DNA of 64,000 nt from the NCBI GenBank assembly GCA_964611895.1, contig CAZTDN010000016.1, positions 1-64,000 on the forward strand, given 5' to 3'. Of the stretch, positions 1-8,898 are shown one piece after another. A program made the translations under genes and the position numbers. The stretch is from JAIEOG01 sp964611895. GTDB taxonomy: Bacteria > Bdellovibrionota > FAC87 > UBA2466. The stretch's first letter is position 1. Every line of letters begins with the position of its first letter. The notes under the pieces are model-generated. The model worked only from the letters and a program-made list of their open reading frames with translations. It made no database searches and was not told the DNA's origin.

Positions 1-58
1 TTACCTAAAGAATCGGGAACATGCCCGTTTACCCACTACCCAGGGAGAAGAGCCTAAA

Positions 59-1114
59 ATGCATTCCTTTGCCCTCTTTGCAATTTTTCTTTGTTTTACA
101 GTAATGCCAGTTCTCGCCCATGAGAATGAAAGCAAGGGCCGTAACCAAGAAGTTGGCGCGAGTGTTCCCGCTTTGGAATGCCCCTGGCATGATTCTAAAG
201 CAGCTCTGCATATCCACTCTCTTAGACTTTCTCCCGAACAGGAGCAGGTAAAATCGAAACAGTTAATCGAAGATGCAACCTATGTAGAAAGAACTGCGTG
301 GTGGGATAAAAAACCTACGAAAATCGTCGTTCTGCCTGCAGGACGGTTTCAACTGCCCGATCAGCGCCCCGAAAAATCCCGTAAGGATGAAATCTATGGG
401 ACATCATCGGATCTTGTTTTCTTTCTGAGCCTTCAAACCGAAATAGGCCTATTAAAAAAAATAGAGCAGTCTCAACAAAATGCAGCGGAAAGTAAGCAAA
501 CGGGCTTTTTGGACTATATTCCGAACCGAGCGGTTTCAAAGGGAATGGGGATCTTGATCAATAGCGAAGTCGAGAAAATGCTCTCCAGCTTATTCTTTAA
601 GACACTGAACCTAGAAGGGGTCAAGGACGCCTGGAAAGCAATTCCTCGTCCATTCTATCCCGACAACCACGAGCAGCTTGCACGTGTGGTCTTTGATTCT
701 GTCTTTTCCAATGACAACGAAATCGGTAAGGAAGAATCAAAAAAACAGGCAGCCCGACTCACTTCAGATCCGGCCGCAGCAAAAGCATTGACTAATGCAC
801 TGTTCCTCGCAGTGGCCGATAAAATCGATAAAGCTCACCCAGACTTTACCAAACCAAATCGAATGAAAACCGTTTTAAGCGCATTTCTATCAGGTACTGG
901 GGACATTTTGGAATTTAGGAAAGAACTAGAAAGAATTCGCTCGCTAAATTTCACAACTAATCTCCCTAAATTACTTTGTGATCTTCAAAAAAAGAACCTC
1001 CCTATCCATGTCGTTATGTCAGAGGCCACCGGTGTAGAAATGGAAACCTTGATTCAGGGGCTAAAGCGACTGAAAGACGCCAATGGACATCCAGTGCCAT
1101 TTCAAATTCACTGA
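59..1114 (+). CDS. Exported protein of unknown function
   Basis: 351 codons from ATG, with a purine-rich GGGAGAAGAG stretch about 7 bases upstream as ribosome binding site. Residues 1-20 form a signal peptide ending VLA-H, so the product should leave the cytoplasm. The mature part is mostly charged and looks helical: it has many Lys/Glu runs, an SLSLQTEIGLL-type amphipathic stretch near residue 125, and a Cys near residue 307. No domain, repeat or catalytic motif is recognised. The gene stands alone, and its 3' end touches the poorly coding stretch that follows. The coding call is firm; no function can be proposed. Confidence 0.75.
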   Translation: MHSFALFAIFLCFTVMPVLAHENESKGRNQEVGASVPALECPWHDSKAALHIHSLRLSPEQEQVKSKQLIEDATYVERTAWWDKKPTKIVVLPAGRFQLPDQRPEKSRKDEIYGTSSDLVFFLSLQTEIGLLKKIEQSQQNAAESKQTGFLDYIPNRAVSKGMGILINSEVEKMLSSLFFKTLNLEGVKDAWKAIPRPFYPDNHEQLARVVFDSVFSNDNEIGKEESKKQAARLTSDPAAAKALTNALFLAVADKIDKAHPDFTKPNRMKTVLSAFLSGTGDILEFRKELERIRSLNFTTNLPKLLCDLQKKNLPIHVVMSEATGVEMETLIQGLKRLKDANGHPVPFQIH

Positions 1115-1516
1115 TAAGCTAACCCGCACCGTGTCCCGATACCCAGAGGCAGCCTTTTGCCCTTTCCGGTGGCCTGTAGAGTCCGGAGTAGAAGATATAG
1201 TGCGCAGCACCCGCTTACAACGAGACTCACGATAAAAAGGAATGCACGGTACGGATCGGACGGGAATTCGATTTGTACTTTATTGACTCCAGCATCAAAC
1301 ATTCGCGTAGCCGCGGCGCGGTAAGCTCTCGGCAGAGCGCCAGGTGTAAACCGCAGTGCTACTTAGCGAAGTCGTCACAGGGGCCGTTGCTTCGGCGGCA
1401 ACGTATGTCGAGCCCTTCATGGTTTCTAGGACGATATAGGGAGCCTTCATCCCCAGCGTTTCGGCCGTGCAGAGACTCACCGACCGATTCAAACTGCCAC
1501 TAGCCCCCCAGATCAA
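1108..1516 (-). other. Intergenic stretch with two overlapping short minus-strand ORFs
   Basis: The roughly 440 bases between the first two genes hold no convincing intact gene. On the minus strand an ORF from TTG at 1516 (73 codons) ends in TGA at about 1295, overlapping the ATG of a second ORF (64 codons, 1302-1108) in another frame. The second carries a hydrophobic segment AFLFIVSLVVSGCC. The two could be halves of one frameshifted membrane-protein gene, or chance. No ribosome binding site is obvious and no family is recognised. Confidence 0.25.
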
Positions 1517-1552
1517 TACCCTCTATGCTATTTTAGTAGGGACGCGGCTTTT

Positions 1553-1885
1553 ATGAACTCACTACTCTTTGCCTTGGCTTTTGGTTTCGGTATCACTGCG
1601 CCTCTGGACGCGTGGGCGACGCCCACATGCGGGCCGATTGAATGCTACGATCCCTGCAGCAAATCAAAAATCAGTTTAGATGGCGATCGCTGCAACCTCA
1701 CCTGGGATGCGGCTAGAAAATGCTACACTGCCTATACCGAATGCAAAGACTCCAAAAAATGCCTCGGGGCGGTCTGCTACGACGACTGCGATGACAAAGA
1801 CCGCTACTTTCCCAAGGCCAACACCTGCAAAGAAGCCCTAGACTCCTCCGCTAGCTGCTGGCGGGCGTACGCTACCTGTGAGTGA
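1553..1885 (+). CDS. Small exported protein with two six-cysteine repeats
   Basis: 110 residues. Residues 1-22 are a signal peptide ending DAWA. The rest is two tandem copies of a cysteine module: C-x4-C-Y-D-x-C, 11 or 12 residues, C-x9-C, then an aromatic residue and x-A-Y ending in C. CYDPC and CYDDC start the comparable halves, and CYTAYTEC and CWRAYATC end them. Twelve cysteines in an exported protein suggest a small disulfide-bonded domain pair, which is inference. Its 3' end overlaps the convergent TraB-like gene by 14 bases. No known family is recognised. Confidence 0.75.
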   Translation: MNSLLFALAFGFGITAPLDAWATPTCGPIECYDPCSKSKISLDGDRCNLTWDAARKCYTAYTECKDSKKCLGAVCYDDCDDKDRYFPKANTCKEALDSSASCWRAYATCE

Positions 1886-2903
1886 ATGGCACTACCTCAA
1901 ACCCCTGTGCCTCGAGTTGCTTGATCACTCCGGGACGATGGAGCGCTCCAAACACGACTAATGCGCTCTTCGGGTTTTCGGGATTATCCAAATGATCGAC
2001 TAGGTTCTTGACCATGGTTTCGTTGCGGTTTTCGATAAGTCCCCAGTGGTGTGTGTCGCTGCTTGCACTATGAACACTTAGTGCGAGGATGACCAAAACA
2101 TTGAGGCCCATGGCGCCGAGCACAGTCTTGCGTGTGCCTTCATAGGAAGGCATTTGAAGTTGGAACTGGGGAATCGCAATCCCAGGACCGCGACGCAACG
2201 AATCCAGTACGGACCGTGAACAAAGGCTGCGTAAACCCCGGGCGCCTTGAACGAACGGATCCGCAAAAAAACGCAAAACTTTTGCGGGCAGCTGACCGCC
2301 TGATTTTAGTAGCTGAGTTCCGGTTTGGAAGACCCCCTCGGTGTAAATATTCTTAACGAGCCAGACGCCACCCGCACCAGCGCGAACCGAGGCGGTAATC
2401 ACCGTATATCCAACTGACGTATCAATGTGCAAAATGGTGAGGTGTTCCAATAAATCTGGAACATGGCCTTTTTCTAAAAACAACACCTGTTGTCCTCGAG
2501 ACTTGCCGATTTCCAAAGCGTCATAAGCCGAAGAGCCCTGTTTCAATCCTGCAACTCTGGCGATCCCCAGGATCAAAGGCATCGCAAAATGTTTCAGCGC
2601 ATATCCCCCTGCGTACTGATCCAACTCCACCACTGATTCAATGCCAATGCTGCCGGGAAAAGTGCTCAAGACTTGCCTGCCTTGCTCGCTGCTCTGCTGG
2701 GACTTCGCGTGCACTTCGGACAAAAGCACCACCCACTGCTCTTGCGTAGCTCCAGCGGGCCTGCGCAATAGGGTGACTCCATACCCACCGCCTTCCACTG
2801 CGGCTTGGAGCGTTTTCAGGTGCTCTTCGGGAAAAGGGGGGCGCGCTAGTGTTGAGACACTGCCCACGGACAAAAACAAGACCAAGATAGCTGCAAGCCG
2901 CAT
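1872..2903 (-). CDS. TraB/GumN-like exported protein
   Basis: 343 residues when started at the ATG at 2903, which gives a clean signal peptide (MRLAAILVLFLSVGSVSTLA); the frame is open to 2972 but that extension would bury the signal. The TraB/GumN (TIKI-like) signature is visible at both ends: an early VLLSEVHAKS segment (the conserved E-x-H) and late RNETMVKNLVDHL and FGALHRPGVIKQLEAQGF segments, which match the family's R-N-x-x-M and G-A-x-H-x-x-G motifs. Family members in animals are metal-dependent proteases; bacterial roles are mostly unproven. A hydrophobic segment (LNVLVILALSVHSA) lies just before the C-terminal motifs. Confidence 0.8.
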   Translation of the reverse strand: MRLAAILVLFLSVGSVSTLARPPFPEEHLKTLQAAVEGGGYGVTLLRRPAGATQEQWVVLLSEVHAKSQQSSEQGRQVLSTFPGSIGIESVVELDQYAGGYALKHFAMPLILGIARVAGLKQGSSAYDALEIGKSRGQQVLFLEKGHVPDLLEHLTILHIDTSVGYTVITASVRAGAGGVWLVKNIYTEGVFQTGTQLLKSGGQLPAKVLRFFADPFVQGARGLRSLCSRSVLDSLRRGPGIAIPQFQLQMPSYEGTRKTVLGAMGLNVLVILALSVHSASSDTHHWGLIENRNETMVKNLVDHLDNPENPKSALVVFGALHRPGVIKQLEAQGFEVVPFTHR

Positions 2904-3245
2904 AAATCTCCCAAAGACTTCTTTTTGTTGAACACTTCGATGAGGCCAAGTCAACGCCGGAGATAAAGTCAACCCTCATTGAATCGCAGCTTGCCAGTGA
3001 CTTGGATTAGATCCAGAACAGGGATCAGTTTAGCCAGTTGTTTCTACTCTCTGGCTGCGCGTTTTACGCAGTCTTTTGGGAAGTTTCAACTGCTCCAGTT
3101 TTCGGGGCTAGGGTCACACTTCATGAAATATCCAGAAACACACTTTATGCCTAGGTTACTGCGAACCTCACAATCTCCTAACAATAAACTAGTTGGCATT
3201 TGTCTTTTGTGAAAATAGTAGTAAGTAAGAGGTTGGGAGGTTGGT
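2904..3245. other. Intergenic region between divergent genes
   Basis: About 340 bases separating the TraB-like gene (minus) from the cupin gene (plus). It is AT-rich toward the right end. It has two TTGACT words on the minus strand near 2951 and 2969 that could be -35 elements for the TraB-like gene, but no good -10 follows either. A GGGAGG ribosome binding site for the cupin gene sits at 3235-3240. No RNA gene, repeat or credible small gene was seen. Confidence 0.5.
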
Positions 3246-4217
3246 GTGCTCGCCTATTTACTCGCGTTATCAACAGCCGTTTCAAGTTTAGCTTTTGGTG
3301 CAATAGAAGTTCAGAACATCTTTGAAGGGCCCGTGAAGTTCGCCGTATGGCAACATTGGCAGCCATCATGGAATGTGGAAAGAGAACCCCTCGATCCGAA
3401 ATTTCGCCTGGAAATCGGTCGTGCTGATACGAAAGGGTTTGTCAGGTTGGCTTTCAGAAAGCACCTTTCGACAGATCTTACGGCATCCTTTTGGGGCGAA
3501 TCCTGGGAGCGAACAGGAGAATACGAGGATGAATCCAAAACCATTACTGAGCAGAAAGTAGCTGGAACACGAATAGGGGATGGTTGGGAATTTCTTCTAT
3601 CTGATGACGAGGCGTTTCTGGATGTTTCGGGTAAGAGAATTGTAACTAAAATAAACTTCCGAATTTCAGATGCGAGTGGAAATCCCATTTATGAATATGG
3701 GATCATCCCTGTGTATGTTCGTGGTTCGACAAATTTTCATTGGTCGACAGCTATTGATCCCTATTTGGCTCACGTGGGACGCGGCAAGATTGGAGTCGCC
3801 AATGGAACGACATCTGAAAACCCAAGCAAAATGGACCACTGGAACGGAGTGCTAGTTCGTCCTAGTTTGCAGTTTATCGATCGAAATATTTTAGATGCGG
3901 GAGCTAAAATTGGACTACACCGTCACGAAGCCAATCAAGAAATGTGGCTTGTGGAGAATGGGCAAGTGCTGGTGAGTCACGGAATGGCTCCTATTATTGA
4001 ATATGATCAGAAGGTAGATCGCATATGGAATTCAAAAGGAGAAAAGCGCACTGTAACTCAACACATTGCCGAAGGAGGGTGGATTGAGGAGCGCACTCTG
4101 CGGAGGGGAGAGTACGCAATCATTGTGCCTAATCCTGCACATCGAGGAAACGTATGTGCTCATGGATTATTGGCTGTAACACGTTCAACAACTTTTACGA
4201 TGGGAGCGAAGAATTGA
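3246..4217 (+). CDS. Exported cupin-domain protein
   Basis: 323 residues from GTG, 5 bases after GGGAGG. Residues 1-18 are a signal peptide. The N-terminal two thirds are beta-rich with no known domain. The C-terminal third is a cupin: NILDAGAKIGLHRHEANQEM gives the H-x-H-x4-E metal-binding pattern, followed by WLVENGQVLV and, near the end, GEYAIIVPNPAHRG as the second cupin motif. Such domains bind a metal and serve as enzymes or sugar/ligand-binding modules; the substrate is unknown. It stands alone and resembles the AT-richer DNA to its right more than the later window. Confidence 0.75.
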   Translation: MLAYLLALSTAVSSLAFGAIEVQNIFEGPVKFAVWQHWQPSWNVEREPLDPKFRLEIGRADTKGFVRLAFRKHLSTDLTASFWGESWERTGEYEDESKTITEQKVAGTRIGDGWEFLLSDDEAFLDVSGKRIVTKINFRISDASGNPIYEYGIIPVYVRGSTNFHWSTAIDPYLAHVGRGKIGVANGTTSENPSKMDHWNGVLVRPSLQFIDRNILDAGAKIGLHRHEANQEMWLVENGQVLVSHGMAPIIEYDQKVDRIWNSKGEKRTVTQHIAEGGWIEERTLRRGEYAIIVPNPAHRGNVCAHGLLAVTRSTTFTMGAKN

Positions 4218-4471
4218 GTAGACTTGTGGGAACATTGACTTAAGCTCCGGCGCGACGTTAAGCGCTTTCCCATCTGATTCTGCTTGGCTGTACTTCCAAA
4301 ACTCCAATCCGATCTCCTCAAAAAAACAATTCGTGCGGTGCCAGGGTTACTGAAAAAAAACAAAGGTTTTGGGGATTAAGCGAAGACTAGAACACGCGGT
4401 GGCCACTGGCATTCAGCAGTTTGGGTGAAGCATCAATCTTAACCCTCACCTTCATAGGAATGAATTAGTTT

Positions 4472-4747
4472 ATGCATTTGCTTCTACTCTCTGCACTCCT
4501 TTGGATCCGGGTTTCCAGCGCGGCGTTTTTCTTAAAAGACACCGACTCCGTCGTTTTCCTGGGAGAGAGTGTGACCGCTCAGCACCTGTACACGAATTAC
4601 GTCGAAATGTGGGCACTCCCACGGTTTCCCACGTGGGACCTGCGGTTTTGTATAGGCACCAAATACCTTGGCTTTAGAGGGTGGGCTTATGAAATAAATA
4701 CAATTGGTGTCCGTACCATAACATATTTGTTGTCTTTTCATGGTTAA
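4472..4747 (+). pseudogene. Truncated SGNH-hydrolase gene copy
   Basis: This frame repeats the first roughly 60 codons of the intact SGNH hydrolase gene at 9790-10965: signal peptide, the VVFLGESVT nucleophile block and the following TNYVEMWAL. After codon 49 the copies differ (PRFPTWDLRF here, TRFPSWKLKF there), and homology ends near 4663, before the second and third catalytic blocks. The frame then runs into the 3' end of the minus-strand methyltransferase gene. It lacks the Gly, Asn and Asp/His of the catalytic site, so it cannot be active. It marks the left edge of the glycan cassette. Confidence 0.8.
4484..4618 (+). repeat. 135-bp perfect direct repeat, left copy
   Basis: Bases 4484-4618 read identical to 9802-9936. 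Both lie in the 5' end of an SGNH hydrolase frame. Homology continues on each side but with substitutions, so the perfect block is embedded in diverged paralogous sequence. Confidence 0.85.
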
Positions 4748-5336
4748 GTTCCAATCCTAACTCATGGGTAAAGCTCAAGATATCTTGTCGTCGAGGAATT
4801 TCGATCCACTGCTTCGCTAGCACTAGGTCATGCAATTTGGATGCACATACGCGCCATCGCGGCCTTTCTGTCATGTCTTTGAGTATGAGTTTTCCACCGG
4901 GAAGAAGTCTTTTGACCGCCTGTTGCAGCACGGCCTTCTGATCAGGCCTTGGGATGTGATGGAGTACATCAACAATCGAAACCACATCATACAGCCCCTC
5001 AGGCCAGCCATCGCCGGCCTTGCGTGTTTCAAACCGAAGCGAAAACCCATTCTGGTTAGCTGCATGCTTGGCGAATGAAATGGCTCTGGCGCTCGCATCA
5101 AACCCTACCCCAAGGGAGATGTGACGTTCAGCCGCAAGCAACATCAGCAGCAGGCCACCTCCGCAACCGACATCCAGAACCGACGCTCCAGTAGGCACTT
5201 CGGGCAGAATTTCATGAAAAGGCGCAATGGCAGGCCGCCAATGCTGCATGAGTTTTTGAATTGTTGGACCTTCGGGGAATAATGTTTTTGCAAGTTTGCA
5301 AAGGTAATTCGGTTTTAACGGACGCACGTTCTTCAT
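4674..5336 (-). CDS. SAM-dependent methyltransferase (class I)
   Basis: 220 residues. The class I methyltransferase signature is plain: VLDVGCGGGLLLMLLA near residue 53 (SAM-binding motif I), VGFDASARAI (acidic residue of motif II), DVVSIVDVLHHIPRP (motif IV region) and LLPGGKLILKD (post-motif). This is the Methyltransf_11/23 pattern typical of small-molecule and sugar methylation. Its ATG directly follows the stop codon of the upstream membrane-protein gene with no spacer, so the two are co-translated. Position in a glycan cassette suggests it modifies a sugar or lipid carrier product; the substrate is inferred only from context. Confidence 0.85.
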   Translation of the reverse strand: MKNVRPLKPNYLCKLAKTLFPEGPTIQKLMQHWRPAIAPFHEILPEVPTGASVLDVGCGGGLLLMLLAAERHISLGVGFDASARAISFAKHAANQNGFSLRFETRKAGDGWPEGLYDVVSIVDVLHHIPRPDQKAVLQQAVKRLLPGGKLILKDMTERPRWRVCASKLHDLVLAKQWIEIPRRQDILSFTHELGLELNHEKTTNMLWYGHQLYLFHKPTL

Positions 5337-7103
5337 CTATGATCCAAAAATAGAAAGTAATTTTGCAAGTGACTTATAGGGGTCAAGCGTAGAGTAAAAC
5401 GAATCTATTGTGCGCAACTTGAGATGAATCTCGGAGGTATTTTTCCTAGTACACATTTGCACGTGATTTCCGCCACCGACTAAGCGGGCTGGATGGGGGC
5501 AAGTGGGCGATTCTACGCGTTCAAAGGGGATGGCCTCCGCGATAAGCCGCTTTTCAAATAGGGGCATACTTCCAAAGCTCAAAGTGAGTGAGGTTGATTT
5601 TGCTACTTGTTTGATTTCTCGGAGTTGATGCGCCAAGTGACCTTCCTGATCTTTCTGAAAAACAAAAAACGCAGTGGCGACGATGATGCAGTTTATGCAA
5701 GTTAGAAACAAAAGTATCGATGCAGCAAGTTTTACTTTTGGTCGTGCATCCAAGCAAGCCGACAAAATAAAAATCATAGGCACAAACCAAAGCTGAGGCA
5801 CGTAGCGCGCCCACCAGAGCGCGGGATTCATTAGGACAGACGCCGCAATGGCGACCACGCTCAGCGCAGAGATGAAAAGATTGCGGCGACAATGTGATTT
5901 AAAGAAAAGGCAAAAGTACAGGCCTGTTGTCAGCAGCAAGATACCGCTGAAAAGAGGTCCAAAGCCACCAACTTTCGTGTCCGGAACAGTGAGCGGGACG
6001 AGTTCACTTTGGTGAATGGATAGAGGAAGTTTTCGCTCCAGAGCACTCGGCTTTCCTTCGCCCTGGAACCCAGCGTTCGTCACTTTGGAGAAGTAGCCAA
6101 GGTAAAATAAGCGCAATCGATTTTGGTTTTGAAGCGAAATATCTGAAAACCAAGGAATAAAATCTACTTTGTGCCTTCCCATAATTGGGTGGAGAGGATG
6201 GCCGTGACGGTAAAGGTTTGTGATATAGGGGTTGAAACCGAATACAAAAACTCCAAAGACGCCCGCCATGACTATCAACCAAAAAGTCCCTCTGATAGAC
6301 CTCCCTGGCATAAAGAACAGGCTCGCGGCTACAAACGCTAAGCCTAAAACGGCGAAGTAAATTACGGCAGTGAACTTCAAGTTCAACAAAAACACCGAGA
6401 AGAGAAAAAAACACAAAACGTTTGCTTTTGACGGCGAATGGAACGCTTCAAATACCAAGAGAGTGAGGACCAAGAGGGTTAGGCCCAGTAGACCGTCCAA
6501 GTAGTTCGTCATTAATTGGGTAATGACCACGGGGCTAAATGCCACGGAGGAACTAAGTAGGAAAGCCCAGGGTTCTTGGATCCTAATTTTGCGTAGCGCA
6601 ATCCAAAAAAGCACCATCACTGAAAGCGCCATGAGTAAGTTAATTACTTTAACGGCCTCAATAGCCCCAGTGGCCTGATAGATTACCGCACCCCAGAACC
6701 AAGTCGCTTTGGGATAACTGTTTATCCACCGGTAGGCCCCTCTATCCGAAAGAGGAGCGTCCCAAAAAGGATTCCAGCCACTTGCGATCTCTAAAGCCGC
6801 CGGCAGGTGGTAGTGCTGGCCATCGGCGCTGAAGTCATGAAATCCGGCGACCCAAAATGCTGTTACGGCAAAAATGCCCACAGCCAAGAGCAAGGTGATA
6901 AAAGTAGATGAAAGGGCTCGATGCCTAAGGGCCGTTGTGCGGAGTCGCATATACGAGGTGGCCGCAAGTGCGCAGCCAGCCAGCAGAATCGCTCCAGGAA
7001 AAAGTGGAAGGTGGAGAATGGATAAAATGATGGCGGTTAGGGCTACGGTGGGACAGATAAGAACCACTGACCAAGCTAAATTTTCAACCCTTATCCATAG
7101 CAT
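5337..7103 (-). CDS. Multi-spanning membrane protein, GT-C glycosyltransferase-like
   Basis: 588 residues from the ATG at 7103 (an upstream in-frame TTG at 7145 is possible). It has about a dozen hydrophobic segments and a hydrophilic C-terminal 90 residues. After the second or third membrane segment comes FHDFSADGQHYHLPAALEI followed by SYPKATWFWGAVIYQATG. An acidic residue in the first outside loop plus this layout resembles GT-C enzymes that use polyprenyl-phosphate sugars (ArnT/PMT-like), but no defining motif proves it. It is translated ahead of the methyltransferase with zero spacing and is divergent from the epimerase. Likely role: sugar transfer on the periplasmic side in surface glycan or glycolipid synthesis. 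Confidence 0.7.
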   Translation of the reverse strand: MLWIRVENLAWSVVLICPTVALTAIILSILHLPLFPGAILLAGCALAATSYMRLRTTALRHRALSSTFITLLLAVGIFAVTAFWVAGFHDFSADGQHYHLPAALEIASGWNPFWDAPLSDRGAYRWINSYPKATWFWGAVIYQATGAIEAVKVINLLMALSVMVLFWIALRKIRIQEPWAFLLSSSVAFSPVVITQLMTNYLDGLLGLTLLVLTLLVFEAFHSPSKANVLCFFLFSVFLLNLKFTAVIYFAVLGLAFVAASLFFMPGRSIRGTFWLIVMAGVFGVFVFGFNPYITNLYRHGHPLHPIMGRHKVDFIPWFSDISLQNQNRLRLFYLGYFSKVTNAGFQGEGKPSALERKLPLSIHQSELVPLTVPDTKVGGFGPLFSGILLLTTGLYFCLFFKSHCRRNLFISALSVVAIAASVLMNPALWWARYVPQLWFVPMIFILSACLDARPKVKLAASILLFLTCINCIIVATAFFVFQKDQEGHLAHQLREIKQVAKSTSLTLSFGSMPLFEKRLIAEAIPFERVESPTCPHPARLVGGGNHVQMCTRKNTSEIHLKLRTIDSFYSTLDPYKSLAKLLSIFGS

Positions 7104-7192
7104 TTCCGGATACGCTGCCACCGGGTAAATTCTAAAACAAGCCAAAATATCAGCCTCCTTGCGTGCACTATTTGGTCGTGCTAGCTAGGGAT

Positions 7193-8227
7193 ATGCTTTC
7201 AGAAAAAGGTACGGTTCTAGTAACCGGAGGGGCAGGTTTTATAGGCTCGCATGTTTCGAGAGAGCTTCTAGCCCAGGGGTTCAAAGTAGTAATTTTGGAT
7301 GATCTTTCAGGCGGATTTATCGCCAACATCCCAAAAGGAGCACTATTTGTAGAGGGCTCAATTCTGGATCGTTCCCTGTTGGCGCGGTTGTTTTGTGAAT
7401 ACCGGTTCCGCTACGTTTACCATCTTGCGGCCTATGCTGCAGAAGGGCTTTCGCATTTTATCCGCCACTTCAACTATCAAAACAACCTGGTTGGGTCGAT
7501 TAATTTAATCAACCTGTCGGTGACCCACCGAGTTGAGAGGTTCATTTTTACGTCTTCGATCGCCGTATACGGGGCGGGCCAATCGCCGATGAAGGAAGAC
7601 CTTACCCCTCAGCCCGAGGACCCATACGGGATAGCGAAATACGCTGTGGAGCTTGATCTAAAATCAGCCCATGAGCTTTTTGGCCTCAAGTACACCATTT
7701 TTCGTCCACATAATGTCTATGGAGAGGGGCAGAATGTCGGCGATAGATACCGTAATGTCATTGGAATTTTTATGAATCAAGTCATGCAGGGAAAACCGCT
7801 AACCGTATTTGGAGATGGCGAACAAACGCGAGCGTTTAGTTATATTTCCGACGTGGTACAGCCAATGGTTCATTGTTTGAATCTCTCCGAGACAGAGGGA
7901 GAGACATTCAACGTTGGCGCGGATACGCCCTACACCGTAAATCAACTGGCCCGAGAAGTTCTTAAAGTCATGAATTCTGAAAGTAATTTGATTCACTTGG
8001 AGGCCAGGCTCGAAGTCCAACACGCTTTTACGGACCATTCTAAAGTGAGGACTTTTTTCAAAGATTTGCCCGATGCAGTCTCTTTGCATGAAGGTTTGAA
8101 ACGCATGGCTGCTTGGGCAGTGAGACAAGGGCCTCAAAGAACAAAGGCGTTCGGGGCTGTAGAAATAGCTGACAAAATGCCACCTTCTTGGAGGGCGGAA
8201 TTTGAACTCTCTGGACAACACATCTAG
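7193..8227 (+). CDS. NAD-dependent sugar epimerase/dehydratase
   Basis: 344 residues from the ATG at 7193; a GTG at 7163 in the same frame has no ribosome binding site. An extended short-chain dehydrogenase: VLVTGGAGFIGSHVSREL (NAD-binding GxxGxxG), VYHLAAYAAEG, FIFTSSIAVYG (catalytic Ser), DPYGIAKYAVELD (catalytic Y-x3-K) and FRPHNVYGEGQ. It most resembles UDP-glucose 4-epimerase and related nucleotide-sugar epimerases acting in the cytoplasm. It is first in a tight three-gene plus-strand group and overlaps the next methyltransferase gene by 26 bases. The exact sugar nucleotide cannot be read from the sequence. Confidence 0.87.
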   Translation: MLSEKGTVLVTGGAGFIGSHVSRELLAQGFKVVILDDLSGGFIANIPKGALFVEGSILDRSLLARLFCEYRFRYVYHLAAYAAEGLSHFIRHFNYQNNLVGSINLINLSVTHRVERFIFTSSIAVYGAGQSPMKEDLTPQPEDPYGIAKYAVELDLKSAHELFGLKYTIFRPHNVYGEGQNVGDRYRNVIGIFMNQVMQGKPLTVFGDGEQTRAFSYISDVVQPMVHCLNLSETEGETFNVGADTPYTVNQLAREVLKVMNSESNLIHLEARLEVQHAFTDHSKVRTFFKDLPDAVSLHEGLKRMAAWAVRQGPQRTKAFGAVEIADKMPPSWRAEFELSGQHI

Positions 8228-8888
8228 CGGCATTTCCGTGGAGCTGTCTGGGTATTATAAAACGCGCTATGTAGAAAATGTCCTTCGGGATCGGATTTGG
8301 GAGCATATTGCAAACTATTTGTTGCCGCATCTTCAAATTGAAGCGACATCTCACGTTTTGGAGCTGGGTGCGGGTTATGGCTCATGGATAAAAGCGGTTC
8401 GAGCGCAACATCGGTTCGCTTTAGATATTCATCCTGAGGCGGCCGAACTTGCGCAAAAACAAGGGCTGGAGGGGGTAAGCTATTTAGTTGGAAACTGCAC
8501 GGATCTTTCCAGATTTGGCGATGGGACGATTGATGTTGTTTTGATGAGTAATTTGCTGGAGCACCTGACGTTGCCGGATGTCTTTGCTTGTCTTGATGAG
8601 TGCTTCAGAGTGTTAAAAGCGGGGGGCCGAATTTGTATGATTCAACCGAACTTTCGATACTGCTTCAGAGAGTATTTTGATGATTACACACACCGGACTA
8701 TTTTTACTGATTCTAGCCTCTGTGATGTCGTTACTCTCAAAAGGTTTGAAATAACGAATCTTTGGAAGAGGCTTCTTCCATTTTCGATGAAGGGGGCAGC
8801 CCCCTGGACCGGCGCACTTGTCCCCTTTTATCTGAGGTCTCCAGTTCGCCCTCGCGCCGCCCAACTTTGTTTGATCGGCAGAAAGTAG
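8202..8888 (+). CDS. SAM-dependent methyltransferase (class I)
   Basis: 228 residues from TTG, chosen because GGAGGG sits 6 bases before it inside the end of the epimerase gene. Motif I is HVLELGAGYGSWIKAV, motif II FALDIHPEAAEL, and DVVLMSNLLEHL plus FRVLKAGGRICMIQPN give the Methyltransf_11-type core. The region around residue 150, FREYFDDYTHRTIFTDSSL, is typical of methyltransferases in glycan clusters. It lies between the epimerase and GT2 genes, so a sugar or lipid-linked intermediate is the likely substrate. It is not closely similar to the other methyltransferase of the cassette. Confidence 0.85.
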   Translation: MNSLDNTSSGISVELSGYYKTRYVENVLRDRIWEHIANYLLPHLQIEATSHVLELGAGYGSWIKAVRAQHRFALDIHPEAAELAQKQGLEGVSYLVGNCTDLSRFGDGTIDVVLMSNLLEHLTLPDVFACLDECFRVLKAGGRICMIQPNFRYCFREYFDDYTHRTIFTDSSLCDVVTLKRFEITNLWKRLLPFSMKGAAPWTGALVPFYLRSPVRPRAAQLCLIGRK

Positions 8889-8898
8889 GCTTTTATTT

